DNA of 64,000 bases, from the NCBI GenBank assembly GCA_937872385.1, contig CALMSO010000057.1, positions 112,166 through 176,165 of the forward strand, in the 5' to 3' direction. Below, in pieces: positions 35,868 through 44,917 of the stretch. The notes beneath the pieces are model-generated. The model was not told where the DNA came from. It searched no databases and saw nothing but the letters and a program-made list of their open reading frames with translations. The stretch is from an uncultured Saprospiraceae bacterium (GTDB lineage: Bacteria > Bacteroidota > Bacteroidia > Chitinophagales > Saprospiraceae). Every line of letters begins with the position of its first letter. Positions within the stretch are counted from its first letter, which is position 1. Both the position numbers and the translations under genes were made by a program.

Positions 35868-36872
35868 ATGAGCAAAAATAATATTCTGTTGTTGTTTGTA
35901 GTTTCCGTATTGGCATTTGCCTGCAAAAAAGATGCATCGGAAGGCTCCGGAAGCGAGGCCGCTGCGGTGCAGGAAGTACCCGTACCCGCTTTCAACCGCG
36001 ATTCGGCATATGCCTTTGTAGAGCAGCAGGTGGCTTTCGGGCCGCGGGTGCCTGGCTCTGAGGCGCATCAGGCGTGTCGGGAGTGGCTGGTCGGCAAGTT
36101 TCAAAGCTATGGCGCAGAAGTCATTGAGCAGCATTTTCAGGCTAAAACTTACTATGGCGCTACCTTGCCTGCTACGAATATCATCGCACAATTCAACCCG
36201 CGCGCCAGCAAGCGTATTTTGCTGGCTGCCCACTGGGACTCACGCCACACCGCCGATTCACCCCTGAGCACCGAGCGTAAAAATGACCCCATTCTCGGCG
36301 CTGACGATGGCGGCAGTGGCACCGCAGTTTTGTTAGAAATTGCCCGTTTGTTGCAGCAGCATCCCATTGACTTGGGCGTGGACATCATCCTTTTTGATGC
36401 CGAAGACCTTGGGCAGAGCGGCACCGAAGATCCTAATTCCATTACCACCTGGTGCCTCGGCGCGCAGCACTGGGCACGCAATATTCATACCGGCAATTAC
36501 AAGCCGCGCTACGGCATTCTGCTGGATATGGTTGGCTCCGCGGGCGCGCAGTTTCCGATAGAGGGATACTCCCGCCAGTTTGCGCCGCAGGTGGTTTCTA
36601 TGGTTTGGGACCTCGCCAAAAAAATGGGCTACGACAATTATTTTTTACCCACTGTAGGCGGCGGCATCACGGATGATCACTATTTTGTCAATACCATTGC
36701 TCGCATTCCGATGATTGACATTATCAATCGCTCACCAGAAACGGAGACCGGCTTTGGAGCTTACTGGCATACGCACGATGATAATCTCGACATCATTGAC
36801 CGGCGCACCCTCAAAGCGGTGGGGCAGGTCGTCACAGCAGTGGTCTATCGAGAAAATAACGGCACCTTATAA
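35868..36872 (+). CDS. M28-fold glutaminyl-peptide cyclotransferase-like lipoprotein
   Basis: 334 residues from the ATG at 35868. Upstream in-frame codons overlap the -7 box and precede the lipoprotein signal (LLFVVSVLAFACKK), so they are excluded. Motifs of the single-zinc glutaminyl cyclases are visible: LLAAHWDSRHTAD, LGADDGGSGTAVLLE (zinc Asp), ILFDAEDLGQ (catalytic/zinc Glu pair), DDHYFVN, and YWHTHDD (zinc His). Such enzymes form N-terminal pyroglutamate on exported proteins, which is common in Bacteroidota because many secreted proteins begin with Gln after signal cleavage. An aminopeptidase role is the alternative. An aldehyde dehydrogenase follows within 20 nt. Confidence 0.82.
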   Translation: MSKNNILLLFVVSVLAFACKKDASEGSGSEAAAVQEVPVPAFNRDSAYAFVEQQVAFGPRVPGSEAHQACREWLVGKFQSYGAEVIEQHFQAKTYYGATLPATNIIAQFNPRASKRILLAAHWDSRHTADSPLSTERKNDPILGADDGGSGTAVLLEIARLLQQHPIDLGVDIILFDAEDLGQSGTEDPNSITTWCLGAQHWARNIHTGNYKPRYGILLDMVGSAGAQFPIEGYSRQFAPQVVSMVWDLAKKMGYDNYFLPTVGGGITDDHYFVNTIARIPMIDIINRSPETETGFGAYWHTHDDNLDIIDRRTLKAVGQVVTAVVYRENNGTL

Positions 36873-36889
36873 AATTGACACGTAAAAAA

Positions 36890-38341
36890 ATGCAGCTCAA
36901 AAACTTCATAGACGGCGTACTCGTACCTCCGTATTCCGGCGCTTACCTCGACAATATCAATCCGGCTACGGGGCAGGTCTATGCCTACCTCCCAGACTCC
37001 GACCAGCGCGACGTACAGTTGGCAGTAGAGGCGGCGGCCAAAGCCTTTCCAGCTTGGTCAAAAATGCCTGTCGAACAACGTGCCCGCACTCTATGGCGCA
37101 TCGCCGATTTGCTCGAAGCCCGACGCGAAGAATTAGCCATTGCCGAAACCACTGATGCTGGCAAAGCCATCACGACCTCCCGCACGGTGGACATTCCGCG
37201 AGCCGAAGCCAATTTCCGCTTTTTTGCTCAGGCGATTACCCAGTTTAGTTCCGAAGCGCACGCACTGCCGGGGCGGGCTATTAATTATACCCTGCGGCAA
37301 CCCCTCGGCGTGGTGGGCTGCATTTCCCCCTGGAATCTGCCCTTGTATCTTTTCACTTGGAAAATAGCTCCGGCCTTAGCCGCTGGCAATTGTGTCGTCG
37401 CCAAACCTTCCGAACTTACGCCTATGACGGCTTTTTTGCTATCGCAAATTTGTTTGGAAGCGGGGCTCCCACCCGGTGTGCTCAATATTGTACATGGACT
37501 TGGTCATAAAGCCGGACAAGCAATAGTCGAACATCCGCTTGTCAAAGCCATTTCTTTTACCGGCGGTACGGCCACTGGACGTACCATTGCTGGAATTGCA
37601 GCGCCCATGCTGAAAAAATTATCGCTCGAACTGGGCGGCAAAAATCCCAATATCATCTTTGCGGACTGCGATTTTGAGCAGGCTATCGCTACTACGCTGC
37701 GCTCTTCGTTTGCTAATAACGGACAAATTTGCCTCTGCGGCTCGCGTATTTATGTACAACGCCCACTTTACGAGCGCTTCCGCGACGAATTAGTTGTGCG
37801 CACGCTGGCTTTGAAAACTGGCGACCCCCTGCAGCCCGATACCGACCTTGGCGCGCTGGTTTCGGCGGCGCATATAGAAAAGGTACGCAGTTATATCGCG
37901 CTGGCTAAAGCAGAAGGCGGCAATCTACTTTGCGGCGGTGAGGTACTTCGGCTCGGCGGCGCGCACAGCGGAGGCTATTTTCTCAGTCCGGCGCTTATAG
38001 AAGGCTTGGATAATCAATGCCGCACCAATCAGGAAGAAATCTTCGGGCCGGTGGCTACCATCGCTCCTTTTGATACAGAAGCAGAAGCCATTGCCTTGGC
38101 CAATGACAGCGGCTACGGGCTGGCCGCGACCATCTGGACGCAAGACCTCGCCCGCGCGCACCGGGTGGCGGAGGTTTTACAAACAGGCATCGTGTGGGTC
38201 AATTGCTGGATGTTGCGTGATTTGCGCACGCCTTTTGGCGGAGCAAAAAATTCGGGCATCGGACGCGAAGGCGGCTTAGAAGCATTGCGCTTTTTTACAG
38301 AAGCGAAAAATGTATGTATAGCATACGGCGCTGAATTTTGA
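36890..38341 (+). CDS. NAD(P)+-dependent aldehyde dehydrogenase, ALDH8-like
   Basis: 483 residues from the ATG at 36890 (an upstream in-frame TTG is ignored). NAD-binding and catalytic motifs are intact: GCISPWNLPLYL, SFTGGTATGRTI, LELGGKNPNIIF (catalytic Glu) and NNGQICLCGSRIYV (catalytic Cys, with a second Cys two residues on). The sequence resembles the 2-aminomuconate/2-hydroxymuconate semialdehyde dehydrogenase (ALDH8) branch. No other kynurenine or aromatic-degradation genes are near, so the substrate is left open. Confidence 0.88.
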   Translation: MQLKNFIDGVLVPPYSGAYLDNINPATGQVYAYLPDSDQRDVQLAVEAAAKAFPAWSKMPVEQRARTLWRIADLLEARREELAIAETTDAGKAITTSRTVDIPRAEANFRFFAQAITQFSSEAHALPGRAINYTLRQPLGVVGCISPWNLPLYLFTWKIAPALAAGNCVVAKPSELTPMTAFLLSQICLEAGLPPGVLNIVHGLGHKAGQAIVEHPLVKAISFTGGTATGRTIAGIAAPMLKKLSLELGGKNPNIIFADCDFEQAIATTLRSSFANNGQICLCGSRIYVQRPLYERFRDELVVRTLALKTGDPLQPDTDLGALVSAAHIEKVRSYIALAKAEGGNLLCGGEVLRLGGAHSGGYFLSPALIEGLDNQCRTNQEEIFGPVATIAPFDTEAEAIALANDSGYGLAATIWTQDLARAHRVAEVLQTGIVWVNCWMLRDLRTPFGGAKNSGIGREGGLEALRFFTEAKNVCIAYGAEF

Positions 38342-38438
38342 AATAACGGCACTTTCGCTGCGCAAGTCGGAAAAGTATTGTCACAATGAAAAAAAAGTGT
38401 ATTTTTACCATCGAAATTTTTTGAAAAACGGAAGAATT

Positions 38439-38936
38439 GTGCATTCCATACACCAGTTCAAGGTTAGAGGAATAGAAGGCGAGGAGTTGGATTTTGCCCA
38501 ATACCAGGGCAAGAAAATGATGGTGGTCAATGTCGCATCGGAATGCGGCTATACGCCTCAGTATCAACAGTTGCAAGAACTGTACCATACGTTTCAGGAT
38601 AAATTGACGATAGTAGGCTTCCCGTCCAATGATTTTGGTGGGCAAGAGCCAGGGACGAATGAAGCAATACAGGCATTTTGCAATCGAAAATACGGCGTAA
38701 CGTTTCCGCTGGCGGCGAAAATAAAGATCAAAGGCCCTGAAATGCACCCTGTTTATCAATGGCTTACGCAAAAAACACACAACGGCGTAGCAGACAGTGA
38801 CGTGCGATGGAATTTTCAGAAATACCTGCTCGATGAAGCGGGCCACCTCATTAAATACCTACCCTCCTCTGTCAGCCCATTGGATGAAACCATCCTCGAC
38901 TGGCTCTCTGATGGAACATCAATAGGTGGTCATTAA
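38439..38936 (+). CDS. Thiol peroxidase of the glutathione peroxidase family
   Basis: 165 residues from a GTG at 38439, preceded by GGAAG at a good distance. An in-frame GTG at 38397 would add 14 residues absent from the family. The peroxidatic Cys is in VASECGYTPQY (Cys36), with Gln in GGQEPG and Trp/Asn in VRWNFQKY completing the tetrad. A second Cys in AFCNRKYGVTFP sits at the resolving position of thioredoxin-dependent GPx enzymes (yeast Gpx3 type), while the usual FPCN Cys is Ser. It probably reduces peroxides with thioredoxin. The start codon is the main uncertainty. Confidence 0.85.
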   Translation: MHSIHQFKVRGIEGEELDFAQYQGKKMMVVNVASECGYTPQYQQLQELYHTFQDKLTIVGFPSNDFGGQEPGTNEAIQAFCNRKYGVTFPLAAKIKIKGPEMHPVYQWLTQKTHNGVADSDVRWNFQKYLLDEAGHLIKYLPSSVSPLDETILDWLSDGTSIGGH

Positions 38937-38976
38937 AGCATAATGCTGGCACAAGCTTCCATATCCCGGTACTCCA

Positions 38977-40116
38977 ATGGAATTCAAAGACGTTATCGGT
39001 CAAGATACGGTCAAGCAATTGCTACGGCAAATGGTGCGCAACGATCGCACCCCGCACGCCTTGTTGTTGCTCGGCGCGCCCGGTAGCGGGGGGCTGCCTT
39101 TAGCGCTTGCGCTCGCTCAATATTTACTCTGCGAAAATCGCACGGACACCGACGCCTGCGGCCAGTGCCGCTCCTGCCTTAAAATGTCGAAACTTATCCA
39201 TCCGGATGTGCATTTCTCTTTCCCAACTATTGGTACCAATGCCCTGAGTGACCACTTTCTCAATCAATGGCGTGCGGCGCTACTCGACAACCCCTATTTT
39301 GATGTCAATCAATGGCTACAACGCATTGGCGCCGACAACAAACAGGGCAATATCAACAAGGAGGAGTGTGTACATATTGTCAAAAAGCTCAGCCTTAAAA
39401 CTTTTGAAAGCGATTATAAAATCCTCATTCAGTGGCTGCCGGAGTACCTCGGCAAAGAGGGCAATCGCTTGCTGAAAATCATTGAAGAACCACCCGCCAA
39501 TACGGTTTTCATCCTCGTGGCCGAGCAGTCGGAGCTGATTTTGAACACCATTTTGTCGCGTTGCCAAATGGTAAAAGTCAATCCGCTGAGCGATGCCGAA
39601 GTATTGGAGGGCTTGCAGCAAAAAGCGCAAGTCAGCCGCGACCGGGCGGAAGCGGTTGCTTACCTCGCAGCGGGCAATTTCAACGAAGCCTTGCAAATGC
39701 TGGAATACGAAGAGAGCGATCACGCCAACTTTTTCCTTGATTGGCTGCGCAAATGCTACCGAGGCAACGGCGTAGAACTGGTAAAATGGGTGGAAAAATT
39801 CGCTGGCTTCGGGCGCGAAAACCAAAAACATTTTCTGCGGTACGCGCTGCATTTTCTGAGAGAATATATGGTACTGAAACTCACTGGCAGCGACACACGG
39901 GTGCGCCTGCGACCCAACGAACTGACCACCGCGCAAAACCTGCTGGCAGTAATCGAACTGGAACAAATCGAACCTTTGGCTAACTTGTTTGATGAATGCA
40001 CTTTTCATGTGGAGCGCAACGCCAATCCAAAAGTACTTTTTCTCGATGCCTCCATTCGGGTACATCGGATTCTAAAAAAGAAAATTCAGGTCACTAATTT
40101 TGTGGCAAACAATTAA
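38977..40116 (+). CDS. holB: DNA polymerase III clamp loader subunit delta'
   Basis: 379 residues. It begins FKDVIGQDTVKQLLRQMV and HALLLLGAPGSGGLPLA: the Walker A position lacks the usual Lys-Thr, as expected for the non-ATP-binding delta' subunit. The zinc-binding Cys set CENRTDTDACGQCRSC follows. The SRCQMVKVNPLSD region matches the SRC motif of clamp-loader subunits. It helps load the sliding clamp. Its neighbour ricT, 21 nt downstream, is a conserved bacterial pairing. Confidence 0.88.
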   Translation: MEFKDVIGQDTVKQLLRQMVRNDRTPHALLLLGAPGSGGLPLALALAQYLLCENRTDTDACGQCRSCLKMSKLIHPDVHFSFPTIGTNALSDHFLNQWRAALLDNPYFDVNQWLQRIGADNKQGNINKEECVHIVKKLSLKTFESDYKILIQWLPEYLGKEGNRLLKIIEEPPANTVFILVAEQSELILNTILSRCQMVKVNPLSDAEVLEGLQQKAQVSRDRAEAVAYLAAGNFNEALQMLEYEESDHANFFLDWLRKCYRGNGVELVKWVEKFAGFGRENQKHFLRYALHFLREYMVLKLTGSDTRVRLRPNELTTAQNLLAVIELEQIEPLANLFDECTFHVERNANPKVLFLDASIRVHRILKKKIQVTNFVANN

Positions 40117-40137
40117 CAATCAATAATTTATAGTAAA

Positions 40138-41478
40138 ATGGCATGTGCAGGATGTTCTGTAAGTAAAAATGGCAAACCCGGTGGCTGCAGTGGCGGCTGC
40201 GCTTCTGGCGGTTGCAATCGCCTCAATACTTATGATTGGCTCACCGACATGGAAATCGAAGATGCAGAGCCGTTTGATATTGTCGAAATAAGTTTCAAAA
40301 ATGGCTCCCGCAAGGCTTTTTATCGTAAGCATGAGTATTTACCCACCGTCACTGGCGACTGGGTAGCCGTAGAAACGGGCACTGGCTATGACCTTGGTGT
40401 CATTTCGCTTTCCGGCGATTTGGTGCGTTTGCAAATGAAGAAAAAGCGGGTCAACGAAGACGCTGTTTTGTACAGCATTTTGCGCAAAGCCAACGAGCGC
40501 GACCTCGAACGCCTGCAAGAAGCCAGGGATATGGAACGGGAGACCATGATTCGGGCCCGAGCCATCACGCGGACACTGGGGTTGGACATGAAAATAGGAG
40601 ATGTAGAATACCAAGGCGATGGCCGAAAGGCTACGTTTTATTATACTGCCGATGGGCGGGTAGATTTTCGGGAGCTGATTCGGCACTTTGCACGGGAGTT
40701 TCGCGTCAAAATTGAAATGCGGCAAATCGGTGCGCGACAAGAATCGGCGCGTATCGGTGGCATTGGCTCCTGCGGGCGGGAGTTGTGCTGCTCTACTTGG
40801 CTGACGGATTTCAAATCGGTTTCGACGGCTGCGGCGCGTTATCAAAATCTGGCCATCAATCAAGCTAAGCTTTCCGGGCAATGCGGTCGGCTCAAATGCT
40901 GCCTCAATTATGAACTCGATACCTACCTCGATGCACTGGATCATTTTCCGGAGCGCGCCGAAAAGCTGTTCACGCAGTCTGGCACGGCAGTACTCATCAA
41001 AACCGATATTTTCAAAGGTTTGATGTTTTATGCTTTTGATCACGAACACGGGCGTGGCAAAATTTATACCCTCAATTTGGAGCAGGTCAAAGCTATCAAA
41101 ACCCTTAATGATCAGAGCGAAAAGCCCTTCAACCTTGGCGATGGCCTGCCTGTGCAAAAGCCCGAAATGGATGCAGATGATGAAAACGCCGAAATGGATT
41201 TTGAGGATGTGACCGGTGCCATTGAACTGCCGGACGAAAAGCGCAAAAAGCGGCGTAAGAAAAAGCGGGGTGGCAATAAAGGTGACAGCGGCAGCCGCCG
41301 TACATCAAGCGACACGCAGCCCAAAGCAGAAGCCCCCGCCCGCCAGCAACCCAGAGTGCCTCAGGCACCCAAAACCAATCAGCCACCCGATGCCAAAGCA
41401 CCACAGGGAGGGCAGGCTCCTAAAAAAAGCCGCCGGAATAAAAATCGTCGGAATAAGGACAACCGGAAAAAAGAGTAG
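40138..41478 (+). CDS. ricT: PSP1-domain protein RicT (YaaT)
   Basis: 446 residues. The N-terminus is Cys-rich (Cys3, 6, 17, 21, 26), offering possible Fe-S ligands. The PSP1 domain (about 90-270) includes YYTADGRVDFRELIRHFAREF and the strongly conserved IGGIGSCGRELCCSTWL and LSGQCGRLKCCLNYEL. In Bacillus RicT acts with RicA and RicF as an Fe-S complex in mRNA processing; in Bacteroidota its job is not established. The last about 90 residues are Lys/Arg- and Pro-rich low-complexity sequence (KKRRKKKRGGNK), perhaps RNA-binding. It is co-oriented with holB. Confidence 0.88.
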   Translation: MACAGCSVSKNGKPGGCSGGCASGGCNRLNTYDWLTDMEIEDAEPFDIVEISFKNGSRKAFYRKHEYLPTVTGDWVAVETGTGYDLGVISLSGDLVRLQMKKKRVNEDAVLYSILRKANERDLERLQEARDMERETMIRARAITRTLGLDMKIGDVEYQGDGRKATFYYTADGRVDFRELIRHFAREFRVKIEMRQIGARQESARIGGIGSCGRELCCSTWLTDFKSVSTAAARYQNLAINQAKLSGQCGRLKCCLNYELDTYLDALDHFPERAEKLFTQSGTAVLIKTDIFKGLMFYAFDHEHGRGKIYTLNLEQVKAIKTLNDQSEKPFNLGDGLPVQKPEMDADDENAEMDFEDVTGAIELPDEKRKKRRKKKRGGNKGDSGSRRTSSDTQPKAEAPARQQPRVPQAPKTNQPPDAKAPQGGQAPKKSRRNKNRRNKDNRKKE

Positions 41479-41630
41479 GTGTTTAAGAAAGTGTAAAAAG
41501 GTACGATGGGGAATAGGGGTGTAAAATTTATACCGACTTCATTAGTAAGCACCACAATGTACTAATAGTGAGCATTTTAACTCACAACATATATATCAAA
41601 GTTTTATTCTAATTGGTATAAAAACACAAC

Positions 41631-43034
41631 ATGAAGTACGATGTAACGGTCATTGGGTCGGGACCCGGTGGTTATGTGGCGGCTATTCGCGCGGCACAAC
41701 TTGGCATGAAAGTAGCCATTATCGAGCGCTACAACACGCTTGGCGGCACTTGCCTCAATGTAGGCTGCATTCCGTCAAAGGCACTGCTCGACTCTTCCGA
41801 GCACTACCACGCTGCGCACGAGCGCTTTGCGACGCACGGTATTGAACTGAAAGACCTCAAGGTCAATATGCCACAAATGATCCGACGCAAAAACGACGTA
41901 GTGGATCAAAACGTGAAAGGCATTGCTTTTTTGATGAAAAAAAACAAGATTGATGTATATCACGGGCACGGTTCTTTTGTCAATGCCAACAAAATTCGCA
42001 TTGCAAAAAGCGACGGCAGCCATGAAGAGATTGAAACAGAGAAAATTATCATTGCTACTGGCTCGAAGCCCATCACGCCAGCCGGGTTTAATTATGATAA
42101 AAAGCGCGTCATTACTTCTACCGAAGCGCTGAATATTGACAAGGTGCCAAAGCGGATGATTATCATCGGTGGTGGCGTTATTGGGTTGGAATTAGGTTCT
42201 GTTTTCGGGCGGCTGGGCACAGAGATTGAAGTAGTAGAATACCTCGATCGCATTATACCCGGTATGGATGGCGACTGTGGCAAGGAGCTGATGAAATCGC
42301 TGAAGAAATTAGGAGTGAAATTTCACCTCGGGCACAAGGTAGTGGGTGTCACTGCTACCAAAACCGGCGTGAAAGTAGAAGTAGAAGAGCGAGACAAAGA
42401 CAATCGCTTCACGCTGGAAGCCGACTACTGCCTCGTGGCAATCGGGCGCCGGCCCTACACCGATAATCTGGGGCTGGAGAACGTAGGCATACAAACCGAC
42501 GACAAGGGCCGCATCCCGGTCAATGCGCATTTAGAAACCGCCGTACCAGGCATTTACGCTATTGGCGATGTGATACAGGGAGCCATGCTGGCGCACAAAG
42601 CCGAGGAAGAAGGCGTTTTTGTAGCAGAAGTTATTACTGGGCAAAAACCACACATTGATTACAATCTCATTCCTGGCGTGGTTTATACCTGGCCGGAGGT
42701 GGCGGGCGTCGGCCAAACCGAAGAGCAACTCAAGGAAGCAGGCGTGCCCTACAAAGTGGGCAAATTTCCGTTCAAAGCCTTGGGCCGCTCTCGCGCCAGC
42801 ATGGACGTGGACGGCATGGTAAAAGTGCTGGCACACCAGGAAACCGACGAAATTCTCGGTGTGCACATGGTAGGACCCCGCACCGCCGATATGATTGCTG
42901 AAGCCGTAGCCCTCATGGAGTTCCGCGCCTCCGCCGAAGATGCTGCCCGCATGAGCCATGCCCATCCTACTTATACCGAAGCTTTCAAAGAAGCGGCACT
43001 GGCTGCTACCGACAATCGGGCCTTGCACATGTAA
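41631..43034 (+). CDS. lpd: Dihydrolipoyl dehydrogenase
   Basis: 467 residues. The FAD motif VIGSGPGGYVAAIRAAQ, redox-active disulfide GGTCLNVGCIPSKALL, NAD-binding IIIGGGVIGLELGSVF, and the catalytic His-Glu of HAHPTYTEAFKEA are all present. It reoxidises lipoamide in 2-oxoacid dehydrogenase or glycine-cleavage complexes. No partner E1/E2 genes are adjacent. A terminator follows. Confidence 0.96.
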   Translation: MKYDVTVIGSGPGGYVAAIRAAQLGMKVAIIERYNTLGGTCLNVGCIPSKALLDSSEHYHAAHERFATHGIELKDLKVNMPQMIRRKNDVVDQNVKGIAFLMKKNKIDVYHGHGSFVNANKIRIAKSDGSHEEIETEKIIIATGSKPITPAGFNYDKKRVITSTEALNIDKVPKRMIIIGGGVIGLELGSVFGRLGTEIEVVEYLDRIIPGMDGDCGKELMKSLKKLGVKFHLGHKVVGVTATKTGVKVEVEERDKDNRFTLEADYCLVAIGRRPYTDNLGLENVGIQTDDKGRIPVNAHLETAVPGIYAIGDVIQGAMLAHKAEEEGVFVAEVITGQKPHIDYNLIPGVVYTWPEVAGVGQTEEQLKEAGVPYKVGKFPFKALGRSRASMDVDGMVKVLAHQETDEILGVHMVGPRTADMIAEAVALMEFRASAEDAARMSHAHPTYTEAFKEAALAATDNRALHM

Positions 43035-43062
43035 GAATTTACCAACCGAATATTCGAGCATG

Positions 43063-43107
43063 AAAGCCATTGGAGTAGAAATATTCTAATGGCTTTTGTT
43101 TTTCTAT
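43063..43107 (+). terminator. Terminator of lpd
   Basis: A 9-bp perfect stem (AAAGCCATT 43063-43071 with AATGGCTTT 43088-43096) followed by TTGTTTTTC. Confidence 0.8.
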
Positions 43108-43253
43108 TTAAATTTGTTAAAATTGCATTTTGGCAATTTAAATTTTTTTTGAAACACATTTTAAAAAATAAAAATCTATTTAAACAACAGCCAATAAAAA
43201 TAACGCAACTATAATTTTTACCTCATTAAAACATGCCGATTTACATCTGTGGC

Positions 43254-43261
43254 TACTTTTG
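43254..43261 (+). promoter_or_regulatory. Candidate -7 box of the diheme cytochrome gene
   Basis: TACTTTTG matches TAnnTTTG, giving a leader of about 120 nt; no TTG at standard spacing. Confidence 0.35.
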
Positions 43262-43386
43262 AGATAAGCGCGTCTTTTAATTATAATCCTGATTTTCAAC
43301 TATTTATGAGATTTAAAAATACCTATTATCTCAGTCATTTATAAACACCGTTTTTTCGATTAACCAACCTAATAAAAGAAATTGCT

Positions 43387-44364
43387 ATGAAATGGATGTA
43401 TCGAGTACTCATGGGGCTTGCCGCCGCGCTGGTTTTGTTGGCTGCGTTTATACAAATTGCAGGCAATAAAAAATTTGATGCGCCGTATCCGGACATTAGC
43501 GCCAGCACCGACCCCGACATCATTGCGCGCGGCGAATACCTCGCCTACGGACCCGCACACTGTGCTACCTGCCACGTACCAATGGACAAAGTCCGTGCCG
43601 TAGAAGACGGGCTGAAAATTCCGCTGTCGGGCGGTTGGGAACTGAACATTCCACCGGGTACGCTGCGTGCCCCCAACCTCACCCCCGATCCGGAAACCGG
43701 TATTGGCAAGCGCACCGACGCCGAGCTGGCACGTACCCTGCGTCATGGCGTAGCCCACGATGGGCACTTTGTCATGCCCGTGATGCCTTATGCACAGATG
43801 AGCGATGCCGATCTGCAGGCCGTTATTTCCTTTTTGCGCTCGCAGCCGCCAGTAGTCCATCAGGTGCCGCCGACTAAGTACGGCTTTCTCGGCAAGGCCT
43901 TGATTGCTTTCGGCGTATTGAAGCCTGCGCCCCCCGGCGAAGCGCCTCCCAAAAGTGTGCCGCGCGAAGCTTCTATCGCCTACGGCGAATACTTTGCCAA
44001 AAATATAGCCAACTGTATGACCTGCCATACTGCCATGGATTTGATGAGCGGACAATTTACTGCCCCGCACTTTTCCGGCGGTTTTGTGTTTGAACCGGAT
44101 GCATTTTCCGAGGGCTATGCTTTTGTATCGCCCAATCTGACCCCACACGAAACTACAGGCATCATGACGCATTGGTCAAAAGAAGCATTTGAAGCGCGCT
44201 TTCGGGGTGGGCGGATACACCGAGGCAGTCCCATGCCTTGGGGTGCATTTTCCCAGATGGATTCTACGGATTTGAGCGCAGTTTTCCTGTATTTACAATC
44301 GCTGGAGCCGGTAGAGCACCGAATTGAAAAAATTGTGTATCAGCCCGGTGAGCCATTGAAATAA
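43387..44364 (+). CDS. Membrane-anchored diheme cytochrome c
   Basis: 325 residues: an uncleaved-looking N-terminal anchor (VLMGLAAALVLLAAFIQIAG) and two heme-binding sites, CATCH (about residues 59-63) and CMTCH (about 213-217). Each heme domain carries a downstream Met-containing stretch (HFVMPVMPYAQMSD; GSPMPWGAFSQMDS) that could supply the axial ligand. It resembles the alcohol-dehydrogenase/gluconate-type cytochrome c subunits, but no dehydrogenase gene is adjacent. Electron transfer in the periplasm is the safe call. Confidence 0.85.
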   Translation: MKWMYRVLMGLAAALVLLAAFIQIAGNKKFDAPYPDISASTDPDIIARGEYLAYGPAHCATCHVPMDKVRAVEDGLKIPLSGGWELNIPPGTLRAPNLTPDPETGIGKRTDAELARTLRHGVAHDGHFVMPVMPYAQMSDADLQAVISFLRSQPPVVHQVPPTKYGFLGKALIAFGVLKPAPPGEAPPKSVPREASIAYGEYFAKNIANCMTCHTAMDLMSGQFTAPHFSGGFVFEPDAFSEGYAFVSPNLTPHETTGIMTHWSKEAFEARFRGGRIHRGSPMPWGAFSQMDSTDLSAVFLYLQSLEPVEHRIEKIVYQPGEPLK

Positions 44365-44394
44365 AATGATTTTCAATAGCGAACCGCAAATAAT

Positions 44395-44434
44395 AGCCCT
44401 CAGCACTATGTATAGTACTGGGGGCTGTTTGTGT
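44395..44434 (+). terminator. Terminator of the cytochrome gene
   Basis: Arms 44395-44408 and 44413-44426 pair at 12 of 14 positions around a TGTA loop, followed by GTTTGTGTATTT. Confidence 0.7.
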
Positions 44435-44512
44435 ATTTCAGCGTTTTTAAAAAAAAGTGCTCGGAACTGTCACAGAGCTGCTTTTGGGGGTATCTAATGG
44501 AGAAACTGAAAA

Positions 44513-44917
44513 ATGAAAAAGACAATTGTATTGTTATTAGCCGTTGTACTGTTTGCTTGCCAGCAACAAAATTCGCGCCCGGAAAATACGTTGACCGCGC
44601 CCCTCACTGCTGAATTTGTAGAAATAACTACCTTCCGGCTCAATCCAGGGATTGCCGAAGCTGTTTTTCTCACAACTGCGCAACAAATGCAGCGAACCTT
44701 TTTAAACGAGCAAGCTGGATTTATCAAAAGAACCCTGACTTACGCTGCCGATAGTGTTTGGGTAGATATTGTGTACTGGAAAGACCAGCACAGTGCCGAG
44801 CGAGCCATGCAACAGGCTGAACGGTCGGCGGAGGCTTTACCATTTATGGAAAAAATTGATTTGTCGTCAATAGAAATGCGCTGGACAAGTCCAAAATTAA
44901 CCACTGAATATGAATAA
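44513..44917 (+). CDS. Small lipoprotein with an ABM-like alpha/beta domain
   Basis: 134 residues; lipobox AVVLFACQQ (Cys16). The mature part (FVEITTFRLNPGIAEAVFLTTAQQMQ ... GFIKRTLTYAADSVWVDIVYWKDQHSAERAMQ) looks like the dimeric alpha/beta-barrel fold used by antibiotic-biosynthesis-monooxygenase-like proteins. The function is unknown. Its last 8 nt overlap the sigma factor gene, so the two are translated from one mRNA and may act together. Confidence 0.6.
   Translation: MKKTIVLLLAVVLFACQQQNSRPENTLTAPLTAEFVEITTFRLNPGIAEAVFLTTAQQMQRTFLNEQAGFIKRTLTYAADSVWVDIVYWKDQHSAERAMQQAERSAEALPFMEKIDLSSIEMRWTSPKLTTEYE

Larger units (their letters stand above)
43035..43386. other. Intergenic region between lpd and the cytochrome gene
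   Basis: 352 bases: the lpd terminator (43063-43100), a very AT-rich middle, and a plus-strand -7 box TACTTTTG at 43254-43261. Nothing else recognised. Confidence 0.5.

Noticed and set aside
38397..38438. N-terminal extension of the peroxidase from a GTG at 38397
   Set aside because: The extra 14 residues are absent from the family, and the GTG at 38439 has a purine-rich site upstream.
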